Shown: positions 31,200 through 39,066 of the stretch, in pieces
How positions within the stretch are numbered: position 1 is the stretch's first letter
Layout: every line of letters begins with the position of its first letter
Assembly (NCBI RefSeq): GCF_001442805.1
Contig: NZ_CP011131.1
Location: 3,720,001 to 3,784,000 of the forward strand
Length of the DNA stretch: 64,000 nucleotides
Reading direction: 5' to 3'
Source of the DNA: Lysobacter gummosus
Lineage (GTDB): Bacteria; Pseudomonadota; Gammaproteobacteria; Xanthomonadales; Xanthomonadaceae
Made by a program: the position numbers and the translations under genes
The notes under the pieces: generated by a model
What the model was told of the DNA's origin: nothing
The model's input: the letters and a program-made list of their open reading frames with translations, nothing else
Database searches by the model: none

Positions 31200-31412
31200 A
31201 TGCATATCGCATGGCAGCGCAGCACTCTTCTGGCGATCGCGATCGCCACCGCCGCTTTCGGTTTCACCGCCACGCTCCGGGCCAGCGAGCCTTGCCACTG
31301 CGAGGCGCAACGCCAGCAATGCATCGCCGACAATCAGGACAACTGGCCCGGCCCGCAACTGGATTGCGATGTGATGTTCCGCCTGTGCTCGCGCAGGACC
31401 TGCGCGAGCTGA
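31200..31412 (+). CDS. Small exported six-cysteine protein B
   Basis: 70 residues with a signal peptide (MHIAWQRSTLLAIAIATAAF, cleavage near LRA-SE) and cysteines spaced C-x1-C-x6-C-x14-C-x6-C-x4-C (EPCHCEAQRQQC...LDCDVMFRLCSRRTC). The last three intervals match protein A exactly or nearly. CAAGGAATGACCG before the ATG gives a usable ribosome-binding site. It lies 140 bases after protein A, probably in the same transcript. Unknown function; exported and probably oxidised in the periplasm or outside. Confidence 0.72.
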   Translation: MHIAWQRSTLLAIAIATAAFGFTATLRASEPCHCEAQRQQCIADNQDNWPGPQLDCDVMFRLCSRRTCAS

Positions 31413-31476
31413 TCGCCCGCGCGCTGCAGCGCAAATCCAGTCGGGTTCGCGCGCGGCGACACCCGACGGCACTCAA

Positions 31477-32139
31477 TCATCCCGGCGATCCACGCCGCGA
31501 CCACGCCGCGGCGACATAGGCCACCAGCCACGCCAGCAGCGCCACGCGCTGCGCCGGCGCCGACGGCGCCACGCGCAGATCGGCCAGAACGATCGCCAAG
31601 GTCAGCACCGCCGCCGCGGCCAGCGCGATCGCGCCGAAACGCCGCCATGCCGGCGCCGCCAGCGTCGCCCGCGCCAGCAACAGCGCGCCCGGCACGAACG
31701 CCAGCCCCCACAGCAGCCACGCCAGCGCGTGCAAACGGCTGGCCTGCGCGTCCAGATCCTGCGGATCGAGCGACGCCACGCCCTGCGCCGCCCAGGCCAG
31801 CGCCGACCACAGCCACAGCCATGCGCCGATCCGCGCCGACGCGCCGCGCGCCTGCAGCGCATCGCGCAACCGCCACGCCCCCCAGGCCAGCACCAACCCC
31901 GGGCCGAGGTAGGCCAGCAGATTGAACGCCAGCGCGTGCTCGATGCCGCGCGCGCCAAGCAGGCCCGGCGGATGCCGCCATTGCGAATAGCCGTCGAGCG
32001 CCGCGCCGAAACCGAGCAAGGCCGCCACGCAACACAGCGCCGCGGCCAGAGCGAGCGAGCGCGCGCCGGACGCGATCGCGGCGTCGCCGCCAGTGGAATT
32101 CGCGGCCGCGGCGGCGGCCGGTTTCGATGAGCGTTTCAT
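31477..32139 (-). CDS. DUF998-like integral membrane protein
   Basis: 220 residues with a polar Ala/Ser-rich N-terminus and about six hydrophobic segments (ALAAALCCVAALLGFGAAL, ALAFNLLAYLGPGLVLAWGA, LWLWSALAWAAQGVASL, LAWLLWGLAFVPGALLLARA, AIALAAAAVLTLAIVLADL, VALLAWLVAYVAAAW). The GYSQWRHPPGLLGARG loop and overall plan resemble DUF998 membrane proteins; the match is tentative. It is convergent with the Cys-rich pair and divergent from the thioredoxin gene. Confidence 0.7.
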   Translation of the reverse strand: MKRSSKPAAAAAANSTGGDAAIASGARSLALAAALCCVAALLGFGAALDGYSQWRHPPGLLGARGIEHALAFNLLAYLGPGLVLAWGAWRLRDALQARGASARIGAWLWLWSALAWAAQGVASLDPQDLDAQASRLHALAWLLWGLAFVPGALLLARATLAAPAWRRFGAIALAAAAVLTLAIVLADLRVAPSAPAQRVALLAWLVAYVAAAWSRRGSPG

Positions 32140-32253
32140 CGCGACATGCTAGCGTGCGCTGCCGCGGCGCGCGCCGGCCGGGCCACCGCTTGCCTGACGC
32201 GCGCATCGCCCCCACCTCGGGTTTCGACCCCGCACAGCCTCACGAGCCAGCCG

Positions 32254-33123
32254 ATGACCGCACCCGCCAAACCCCACGTCTTCGACGCCACCGCCGACCG
32301 CTTCCAGGACGAGGTCCTGCAGAAATCGCTGACGACGCCGGTCCTGATCGATTTCTGGGCGGAATGGTGCCAACCGTGCAAGACCCTCGGTCCGATCCTG
32401 GAAAAGCTGGCCGGCGAATACCACGGCGCGTTCGAACTGGCCAAGGTCGATGTCGAGGCCGAGCAGCAGCTCGGCGCCGCGTTCCAGATCCGCTCGATCC
32501 CGACCGTGTTCCTGGTCAAGGACGGGCAACTGGTGGACGGTTTCGCCGAAGCGCTGCCGGAAAGCGCGGTGCGCGAATTCCTCAAGCACCACGGCATCGA
32601 GCCGGCCGCCGCGCCGGTGGAAGAACCCGTGGAAGCGCAGGCGCCCGCGCTCGATCCGCATGCCGAAGTCGTGCGCCTGCGCTCTGAGGTGGCCGCACAA
32701 CCGGACAAGGCCGAGCTGCGGCTCGACCTGGCCCTGGCCCTGCTCGACACCGGCGCTGCGCACGAGTCCGAACAACTGCTCGACGCCCTGCCCGCCAATC
32801 TGGCTACCGACGACCGCAGCCTGCGCGCCCGCGCCCGCCTGGGCTTCATCGCCGCCAGCAAGGACGCGCCGCCGGTGCCGACGTTGGAAGCGGCGGTCGC
32901 CGCTCAACCTGAAGACCTGCAGGCGCGTTACCTGCTCGGCGCGCGCCTGATCGCCGCCGGCCGCGACGAGCCCGGCCTGGAGCAGTTCATCGAAATGCTG
33001 CGCCGCGACCGCGCCTTCCAGGACGGCTTGCCGCGCAAGGCCCTGATCGATGCGTTCCGGGTGGTCGCCGACGAAGACCTGGTCGGCAAGTACCGGCGCA
33101 AGATGTCCTCGCTGCTGTTCTGA
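32254..33123 (+). CDS. cnoX: Thioredoxin-TPR co-chaperone (CnoX/YbbN-like)
   Basis: 289 residues. An N-terminal thioredoxin domain (about 1-115) with active site WCQPCK in FWAEWCQPCKTLGPIL and the cis-Pro IRSIPTVFLVKDG is followed by tetratricopeptide-like repeats (about 140-289, AELRLDLALALLDTGAAHES, LQARYLLGARLIA). This is the CnoX layout. CnoX protects proteins from oxidative aggregation and works with GroEL and DnaK. Both CxxC cysteines are present, so unlike E. coli CnoX it probably keeps thiol-redox activity. The ATG at 32254 begins MTAPAKPHVFDATADRF; the upstream extension is not family-like. Confidence 0.9.
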   Translation: MTAPAKPHVFDATADRFQDEVLQKSLTTPVLIDFWAEWCQPCKTLGPILEKLAGEYHGAFELAKVDVEAEQQLGAAFQIRSIPTVFLVKDGQLVDGFAEALPESAVREFLKHHGIEPAAAPVEEPVEAQAPALDPHAEVVRLRSEVAAQPDKAELRLDLALALLDTGAAHESEQLLDALPANLATDDRSLRARARLGFIAASKDAPPVPTLEAAVAAQPEDLQARYLLGARLIAAGRDEPGLEQFIEMLRRDRAFQDGLPRKALIDAFRVVADEDLVGKYRRKMSSLLF

Positions 33124-33256
33124 TCGACCGGTGGCGCCCGGCCTAGCCGGCCGGCGCGCCGCATCCGCGGCGGCCCGAACCCAGCGTAATCGTCGCGAGA
33201 CTTGACTATACGCTGCCGTATGGCAGGCTGGGCACGCCTTCCCCACCCGCGCCTGC

Positions 33257-33706
33257 ATGAAAGCCTCGACCCTGCGACACGGCCTGAATCTGTGGCCGCC
33301 GTTCCTGTTCTCCGGTATCCACGTCGCCCAGATCGCGTCCGACTACCGCCACGCCACCGTCGAGCTGCGCATGCGGCCGTGGAACCGCAACTACGTCGGC
33401 ACCCATTTCGGCGGCAGCCTGTTCTCGATGACCGACCCGTTCTGGATGCTGCTGGCGATGAACGCGCTGGGTCGCGACTACATCGTCTGGGACCGCGCCG
33501 GCGCCATCGAATTCGTCAAACCCGGCCGCGGCACCGTGCGCGCGCAGTTCGACCTGGACGACGCGGTGCTGCGCGAACTGCGCGAAGCCACCGCCGGCGG
33601 CGACAAATACCTGCGCTGGTTCGACACCGACATCACCGACGCCAGCGGCGAAATAGTGGCCAAAATCCGCAAACAGCTGTACGTGCGGCGCAAGCGCGAC
33701 CGCTGA
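33257..33706 (+). CDS. DUF4442 (hotdog-fold) protein
   Basis: 149 residues. The NRNYVGTHFGGSLFSMTDPF segment and the following helix (WMLLAMNALGRDYIVWD) are the hotdog-fold core of DUF4442 proteins, which resemble acyl-CoA thioesterases. The C-terminal strand ends IVAKIRKQLYVRR. No signal peptide. Likely a cytosolic thioester hydrolase, but the activity is not proven for the family. It lies 130 bases after cnoX on the same strand. Confidence 0.82.
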   Translation: MKASTLRHGLNLWPPFLFSGIHVAQIASDYRHATVELRMRPWNRNYVGTHFGGSLFSMTDPFWMLLAMNALGRDYIVWDRAGAIEFVKPGRGTVRAQFDLDDAVLRELREATAGGDKYLRWFDTDITDASGEIVAKIRKQLYVRRKRDR

Positions 33707-33887
33707 ATGCCGCCGCGGGCGCGCCGCGCGGGGCCACAATGAGACGCAAAGCAACATTCGTTGCACGCCCCGGAAGTACGGCAGCCGCGCATACAGGCTT
33801 GTAAATAAAGGCATAGAAAAGCCACACTACGCGTCACGCGGGCACTGCCGCAGCGTTATGCTGCACAGTCGCGACACGGGGCCGCGA

Positions 33888-35909
33888 ATGTCGAATGTCA
33901 CACCGCAAACCGATGCAGTCAGCGCGCCGATGCCGGAGATCCCCGGCTACCGGTTGAGCCGGATCATCAACCACGGCGGCTTGTCCACGGTCTACCTGGG
34001 CGAGCAGATCGCGCTTGGGCGCGAAGTGGCGATCAAGATCATGCTGCCGCACGCGCTGGCCGACGAGGTCAGCCGCCGCCGCTTCGAAAACGAAGTGCGC
34101 ACCATCGCGCGGCTGGAACACCCGCACGTGGTCAGCATCCACGAAGTCGGCCGCACCCGCGACGGCCTGCCCTACTACGCCATGCCGTTCCTGCCGCGCG
34201 GCCATCTGGGCAAGCGCATCGAGCAAGGCTTCGCGCGCGGCGAAGTGGATGTCATCTCGATCATGGAGCCGCTGCTGTCGGCGCTGGAGTACGCGCATGC
34301 GCGCGGCGTCGTGCATCGCGACGTCAAGGCCGAGAACGTCCTGTTCGACGTCACCGAACGCCCGCTGCTGGCCGATTTCGGCATCGCCCTGCGCCGCGGT
34401 TTCGGCGCGCGCATGACCGCGACCGGCCTGGCCGTGGGCAGCACCGCCTACATGGCGCCGGAGCAGGCGCGCGGCGAAGAAGTCGATGGCCGCGCCGATC
34501 TCTACAGCCTGGGCGTGCTGTGCTGGGAAATGCTCACCGGCCGCCTGCCGTTCGAAGCGCCCGACGCGCTGTCGATGGCGGTGATGCACGCGCAGAACCC
34601 GATTCCGAAACTGCCGCCGCCGCTCAAGCACTGGCAGCGTTTCATGAACCGCGCGCTGTCCAAGCAGCCCGACCAACGTTTCGACGACGCCGCCGAAATG
34701 GCCACGGCGCTGGCCGAGATCAAGCATCGCGGCGAGATGAGCGGTTTCGGCCGCATGATGAGCCACCTGCGTCCGCTCAAGCGATGGGCCACGCCGGCCT
34801 GGGCCGGGCTGGCGGTGGTCGCCATCGCCGTGGTCACCATCGCGTTCGCGCTGAACCGGGTCGAGAAAGACGGCTTCTTCCGCGTCGATCCGGCCACCGC
34901 CGACAAGACCAGCGCGGCCGCCGCCGACAACGATCCGACCCAGGCGATGATGGCGCCGCTGCCGCAGGCGCCGCTGCAGGATTCGCTGCAGTCCGCGCGC
35001 ACCTATATCGCGCAGGGACGATTGGCCTCGCCGGCCGACGCCAACGCCTACAACAGCCTGTTGACCGCCTGGCATCTGGACAGCACCAATCCGGAAGTCG
35101 CAGTGGTAGTCACCGAACTCACGCAGGCCTTCGCGAACGAACTCGAACGCGATCTGCGCGAAGGCCGCGACCAGCGCGCGCGCGAACATCTGGTCAACGC
35201 CACCGCCCTGGGCCAGCAGACCGGCACCGCCGATTCCGACGCGCAGCGCGGTCTGCGCGGGAAAGCCGAGCAGGCCTTGCAGGCGCGGCTGGAACTGGCC
35301 GCGCGTCGCGGCGACGGCGCCGACGCCGGCAAGGTGATCGCGCTGGCGGACGAATTCGGACTGTCGCGCGCGGCGTCCAGCAAGTTGATCGCCCAGGCCC
35401 GCGGCATCGCCGGCGACGGCAGCGTCGCGCGCGGCCTGAGCACCAGCGCGATCTCCCCGGCCGCCAGCGTCGCGGTGAGCTTCAATCCGCGTCCGGTCAG
35501 CCGCGGCGAGTACGCGCGTTTCGCCAGCGCCCATCAGCGTTCGCCGGCGCTGTGCCGCGAACGCGTGTCGTTGCTGCGGATGATCGCGCCGAAGGACTGG
35601 AAGGCGCCGGGCTTCGATCAGACCGAATCCGAGCCGGTGGTGTGCGTGTCGATTTCCGACGCCGAGGCGTATGCGCAGTGGTACAGCCGGCAGACCGGCC
35701 GCCGCTATCGCCTGCCGACCGCGGAAGAAGCCCAGCGCATGCCCGGCAGCAGCGGCCGCGCCTTGTCGATGTGGTCGGCCGATTGCGGCCGCAACTGCCA
35801 GCAGCGCCAGGTCGGCGGCAATTCCTGGCGCAGCGGGACGCCGCAGCGGCCGCTGAGCGCGGGGCGCGGGTACGACGACGTCGGGTTCCGGTTGGTGCGC
35901 GAACGCTGA
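33888..35909 (+). CDS. Membrane Ser/Thr protein kinase with FGE-like C-terminal domain
   Basis: 673 residues from the ATG at 33888 (MSNVTPQTDAVSAPMPEIPG); a start 10 codons earlier (33858) is possible. A cytosolic PASTA-less kinase domain spans about 18-285: glycine loop NHGGLSTVYLGE, Lys50 (VAIKIM), HRDVKAEN with Asp145, DFG at 163-165 and MAPEQARGEEVDGRADLYS. A single membrane helix follows (about 301-322), then a periplasmic coiled/linker region and, from about 540 to the end, a formylglycine-generating-enzyme-like fold (AEAYAQWYSRQTGRRYRLPT, ending YDDVGFRLVRER). All kinase catalytic residues are present. The FGE-like end has no evident catalytic role and may bind ligands. Probably an envelope-sensing kinase. 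Confidence 0.88.
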   Translation: MSNVTPQTDAVSAPMPEIPGYRLSRIINHGGLSTVYLGEQIALGREVAIKIMLPHALADEVSRRRFENEVRTIARLEHPHVVSIHEVGRTRDGLPYYAMPFLPRGHLGKRIEQGFARGEVDVISIMEPLLSALEYAHARGVVHRDVKAENVLFDVTERPLLADFGIALRRGFGARMTATGLAVGSTAYMAPEQARGEEVDGRADLYSLGVLCWEMLTGRLPFEAPDALSMAVMHAQNPIPKLPPPLKHWQRFMNRALSKQPDQRFDDAAEMATALAEIKHRGEMSGFGRMMSHLRPLKRWATPAWAGLAVVAIAVVTIAFALNRVEKDGFFRVDPATADKTSAAAADNDPTQAMMAPLPQAPLQDSLQSARTYIAQGRLASPADANAYNSLLTAWHLDSTNPEVAVVVTELTQAFANELERDLREGRDQRAREHLVNATALGQQTGTADSDAQRGLRGKAEQALQARLELAARRGDGADAGKVIALADEFGLSRAASSKLIAQARGIAGDGSVARGLSTSAISPAASVAVSFNPRPVSRGEYARFASAHQRSPALCRERVSLLRMIAPKDWKAPGFDQTESEPVVCVSISDAEAYAQWYSRQTGRRYRLPTAEEAQRMPGSSGRALSMWSADCGRNCQQRQVGGNSWRSGTPQRPLSAGRGYDDVGFRLVRER

Positions 35910-35960
35910 GGTTGGGCGCGGAGCGAATCCCCCGCGCCTTTGGTATTTCCGGACTTCGTA

Positions 35961-36076
35961 TTGGCGCAAGGCGCCCGCCCCCTCAACAAAGTGGGCGACG
36001 ATTGGCGCGGGTCGTTCCTGCGATCAAGCGCGTTACTCATCGCCCACTTTGTTGAGGGGGCGAGCGCCTTGCGCAA
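35961..36076. repeat. Long (about 37-bp) inverted repeat with 41-base spacer
   Basis: Arms 35961-35998 and 36040-36076 are reverse complements with only about two mismatches (left arm includes GCGCAAGGCGCCCGCCCCCT; both end in CAACAAAGTGGGCGA towards the spacer). It lies between the kinase gene and the DUF502 operon. No T tract follows, so a classic terminator is unlikely; it may be a non-autonomous palindromic element or a strong RNA hairpin blocking read-through. Confidence 0.85.
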
Positions 36077-36166
36077 CTCCCTGAAACGCCATCCTCGACC
36101 GGCGCGGGGGATTAGCCCCCACATCGCACGAACCCACACCCGCCCCTGTCCCCTACAATCGCGCCC

Positions 36167-36847
36167 ATGCGCTCGCCCAACCTGCAACGCCTGTTCCTCA
36201 CCGGCCTTCTCACCCTGCTGCCGATCTGGCTGACCTGGGTGGTCGTCAAATTCGTGTTCGTGCTGCTGTCCGATACCAGCCGGCCGCTGATCGGGCCGCT
36301 GCTCAACAATCTCGCCACGACCTCGCCGCAAGCGCTGGGCTGGTTGAACGATCAGTGGGTACAGACCGCCATCGCCCTGGCCGCGACGCTCGGCGTGATC
36401 CTGCTGTCCGGCGCGATGGCGCGGCGCGTGGTCGGCCAGACCGTGCTGCGCTGGTTCGAGTCGCTGATCAAACGCATCCCGCTGGCCAGCACCATCTACG
36501 GCAGCGCGCGGCAGTTGCTCGACATCCTGCAGACCAAGCCCGACGGCACCCAGCGCGTGGTGCTGGTGGACTTCCCGCACAACCAGATGAAGTCGATCGG
36601 CTTCGTCACCAAGGTCATGCGCGAGGAAGGCACCGGCCGCGAACTGGCCGCGGTATACGTGCCGACCACGCCCAATCCGACCTCCGGCTATCTGGAAATC
36701 GTGCCGGTGGAACTGATCACTCCGACCGACTGGACCGTCGATCAGGCGATGAGCTTCATCATCTCCGGCGGCGCGGTGTCGCCGGCGACGATTCCCTTCT
36801 CCGCTCCCGCCGCCAACGCGGCGACCGATACGGATACTCCCGCATGA
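36167..36847 (+). CDS. DUF502 family membrane protein
   Basis: 226 residues. Two membrane segments (LFLTGLLTLLPIWLTWVVVK and TAIALAATLGVILLSGAMA) are followed by the DUF502 core: RIPLASTIYGSARQLLDIL, VVLVDFPHNQMKSIGFVT and YVPTTPNPTSGYLEIVPVEL. The family is widespread and of unknown function. Its TGA overlaps the next ATG (ATGA at 36844-36847), so the dehydrogenase gene is translationally coupled. Confidence 0.9.
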   Translation: MRSPNLQRLFLTGLLTLLPIWLTWVVVKFVFVLLSDTSRPLIGPLLNNLATTSPQALGWLNDQWVQTAIALAATLGVILLSGAMARRVVGQTVLRWFESLIKRIPLASTIYGSARQLLDILQTKPDGTQRVVLVDFPHNQMKSIGFVTKVMREEGTGRELAAVYVPTTPNPTSGYLEIVPVELITPTDWTVDQAMSFIISGGAVSPATIPFSAPAANAATDTDTPA

Positions 36848-38037
36848 TCCCTGTCCTGGTTTCCGCGTTGCGCGCAGCGGCGGCCGCGACCGCGCTGCTG
36901 GCCGGCGCCGCGCTCGCCGCGCCGACCACGGCGCTGACGCCGCATCCGGTCAAGCTCGACGACGGCCGCAGCTTCAATCTCAACCTGCCCGCCAACCTGG
37001 ACATCGTGCCGGTGGTGCAAGGCCTCAAGCGCGTGCGCTTCTTCGCCCGCAGCCCCGACGGCCGCCTGTTCGTCACCGACATGCACGATCTGAGCGACAA
37101 CAAGCTCGGCCGCGTGTACGCGCTGGACGGCTGGGACGAGAAGACCGAGCGCTACACAAAGGTATCGGTGTATCTGGACAAGCTGCGCAATCCCAACAGC
37201 GTGGCGTTCCATACCGATCCGGCCGGGCAGTCGTGGCTGTACCTGGCCAACACCGACAAGCTGCTGCGTTATCGCTACCGCAACGGCGACCTCAAGCCGT
37301 CCTCCGAGCCCGAAGCGCTGGCGAGCTTTCCCGACTACGGCCTGAGCTACAAATACGGCGGCTGGCATCTGACCCGCACCCTGGCGTTCGGCGGCGGCAA
37401 GCTCTACGTCTCGGTCGGCAGCAGCTGCAACGCCTGCGTCGAGAAAGAAGACGTGCGCGCGGCGATCCTGCAGATGAATCCCGACGGCAGCAGCCGCCGC
37501 ATCTACGCCAGCGGCCTGCGCAACGCGGTCGGTTTGCTCTATCGCGACGGCAAGCTGCTGGCGACCAACCAGGGCTCGGACCATCTGGGCGACCAGAAGC
37601 CGGACGAGACCATGTTCGTGGTGCAGGACGGCGCGGACTATGGCTGGCCGTATTGCTATTACAGCAACGGCAAGGTCGCCGCCGACCCCAAGTTTCCGCG
37701 CAAGAGCGGCTGCGCGAATGCGCCGAAGACGTTCTCGTATTTTCCCTCTCACGCTTCCGCACTCGGCTTCGGTTGGTTTCCGGCCAGCGACAACGGCCAG
37801 TTGCGCGATGAGTACGTGGTCGCGTTGCACGGCGCCAGCAAGCTCGCGCTCAATCACGGCTACCGGCTGGTGCGGGTCAAGGCCGACGGCCGCAGCGGCG
37901 GCGACTTGGTCACCGGCTTCCTGGCGAACGGCAAAGTGCTCGGCCGTCCGTGCGACGTGCTGCGCACCGGCCGCGACAGTTTCCTGTTCACCGACGACAA
38001 AAGCGGGGTGATCTACCGCGTGAGGCCGAAGCGATGA
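36844..38037 (+). CDS. Exported PQQ-type sugar (sorbosone) dehydrogenase-like protein
   Basis: 397 residues. A signal peptide (about 1-27, LLAGAALA-AP) precedes a six-bladed beta-propeller of the soluble quinoprotein glucose/sorbosone dehydrogenase type: VKLDDGRSFNLNLPANLDI, ARSPDGRLFVTDM, ASGLRNAVGLLYRDGKLLAT, GADYGWPYCYY and the closing GVIYRVRP. It would oxidise a sugar or polyol in the periplasm with PQQ; no PQQ synthesis genes are in the window. Start fixed by the ATGA overlap with DUF502 and by the signal peptide; the frame is open much further upstream but only as a shadow. The next gene also overlaps by ATGA. Confidence 0.85.
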   Translation: MIPVLVSALRAAAAATALLAGAALAAPTTALTPHPVKLDDGRSFNLNLPANLDIVPVVQGLKRVRFFARSPDGRLFVTDMHDLSDNKLGRVYALDGWDEKTERYTKVSVYLDKLRNPNSVAFHTDPAGQSWLYLANTDKLLRYRYRNGDLKPSSEPEALASFPDYGLSYKYGGWHLTRTLAFGGGKLYVSVGSSCNACVEKEDVRAAILQMNPDGSSRRIYASGLRNAVGLLYRDGKLLATNQGSDHLGDQKPDETMFVVQDGADYGWPYCYYSNGKVAADPKFPRKSGCANAPKTFSYFPSHASALGFGWFPASDNGQLRDEYVVALHGASKLALNHGYRLVRVKADGRSGGDLVTGFLANGKVLGRPCDVLRTGRDSFLFTDDKSGVIYRVRPKR

Positions 38038-38846
38038 GCGCGGGCGAGTCCAGCATCCCCTTCGCCACCGGCGAAGGCACGCGTACCTTGCAGGATCGCT
38101 CGCTGCGATTGTTCATCGTGTTGTCGGCGTTCTTCTGCGTCAACGCGGCGCTGGCCGAGTTCATCGGGGTGAAGATCTTCGCCCTGGAAGACACGCTCGG
38201 GATCGCGCCGCTGCAATGGAACCTGTTCGGCCAGAACGGCTCGCTGAACTTCACCGCCGGCACTCTGCTGTGGCCGGTGGTGTTCCTGATGACCGACGTC
38301 ATCAACGAATTCTTCGGCCGTCGCGGCGTGCGCATGATTTCCTGGCTGGCGGCGATCCTGATCGCGTACGGCTTCTTGTTCGCCTTCGCCGCGATCGCGC
38401 TGGCGCCGGCCGGCTGGTGGGTCAAGGCCGCGCAGGCGCAGGGCGTGCCGGATTACCAGGCCGCCTTCGCGGCGATCTTCGGCCAGGGCATGTGGAGCAT
38501 CGGCGGCTCGCTGGTGGCCTTCATGCTCGGCCAGCTGATCGACGTGGCGGTGTTCCACCGCATCCGCAGCGTCACCGGCGACAAGCACATCTGGCTGCGC
38601 GCCACCGGCTCGACCGCGGTGTCGCAACTGGTGGACAGCTTCGTGGTGCTGTACATCGCCTTCGTGCTCGGTCCGCAGCACTGGCCGATTCCGCAGTTCC
38701 TGGCGATCGGCTCGGTCAACTACGTCTACAAGATGCTGGCGGCGGTAGCGATGATCCCGCTGATCTATCTGCTGCGGGTGTGGATCCACGGCTATCTGGG
38801 CCATGCGCGGGCCAAGCAGTTGCAGGACGAGGCGGCAGCGGACTGA
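38034..38846 (+). CDS. Queuosine precursor transporter (YhhQ/VUT family)
   Basis: 270 residues, six membrane segments. LLWPVVFLMTDVINEFFGRR carries the DVxNEFFG signature of the VUT_1/YhhQ family, which imports preQ0/preQ1 for queuosine tRNA modification. VAFMLGQLIDVAVFHRIR and the SVNYVYKMLAAVAMIPLIYL segment also fit. The N-terminus has about 20 extra residues compared with E. coli YhhQ. The start ATG overlaps the stop of the dehydrogenase gene. A functional link with the two upstream genes is not obvious. Confidence 0.9.
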   Translation: MSAGESSIPFATGEGTRTLQDRSLRLFIVLSAFFCVNAALAEFIGVKIFALEDTLGIAPLQWNLFGQNGSLNFTAGTLLWPVVFLMTDVINEFFGRRGVRMISWLAAILIAYGFLFAFAAIALAPAGWWVKAAQAQGVPDYQAAFAAIFGQGMWSIGGSLVAFMLGQLIDVAVFHRIRSVTGDKHIWLRATGSTAVSQLVDSFVVLYIAFVLGPQHWPIPQFLAIGSVNYVYKMLAAVAMIPLIYLLRVWIHGYLGHARAKQLQDEAAAD

Positions 38847-39066
38847 AGGCGCGCGCCCCGATCGCTTCCCGGCCCGCCTTCGCCCAGCCGATGTTCGCCA
38901 AGCCGATGCGCGAAGGGTTGCGCGCGTAACCGCGTCTTCGGGTCGCGCCGATCCGGCATTGGCGCGCATAACCCGCATCGCGGACGCCGCCGCATGACCT
39001 TCGGCTCTTCCGCCGGCCCGCGGCGCGCGCGAGTCTGCCGGTCCATCCGTCCGGATCGCCTGCGAC

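Noticed and set aside
33834..35969. 711-codon minus-strand frame over the kinase gene
   Set aside because: Antisense shadow; kinase catalytic motifs are all on the plus strand.
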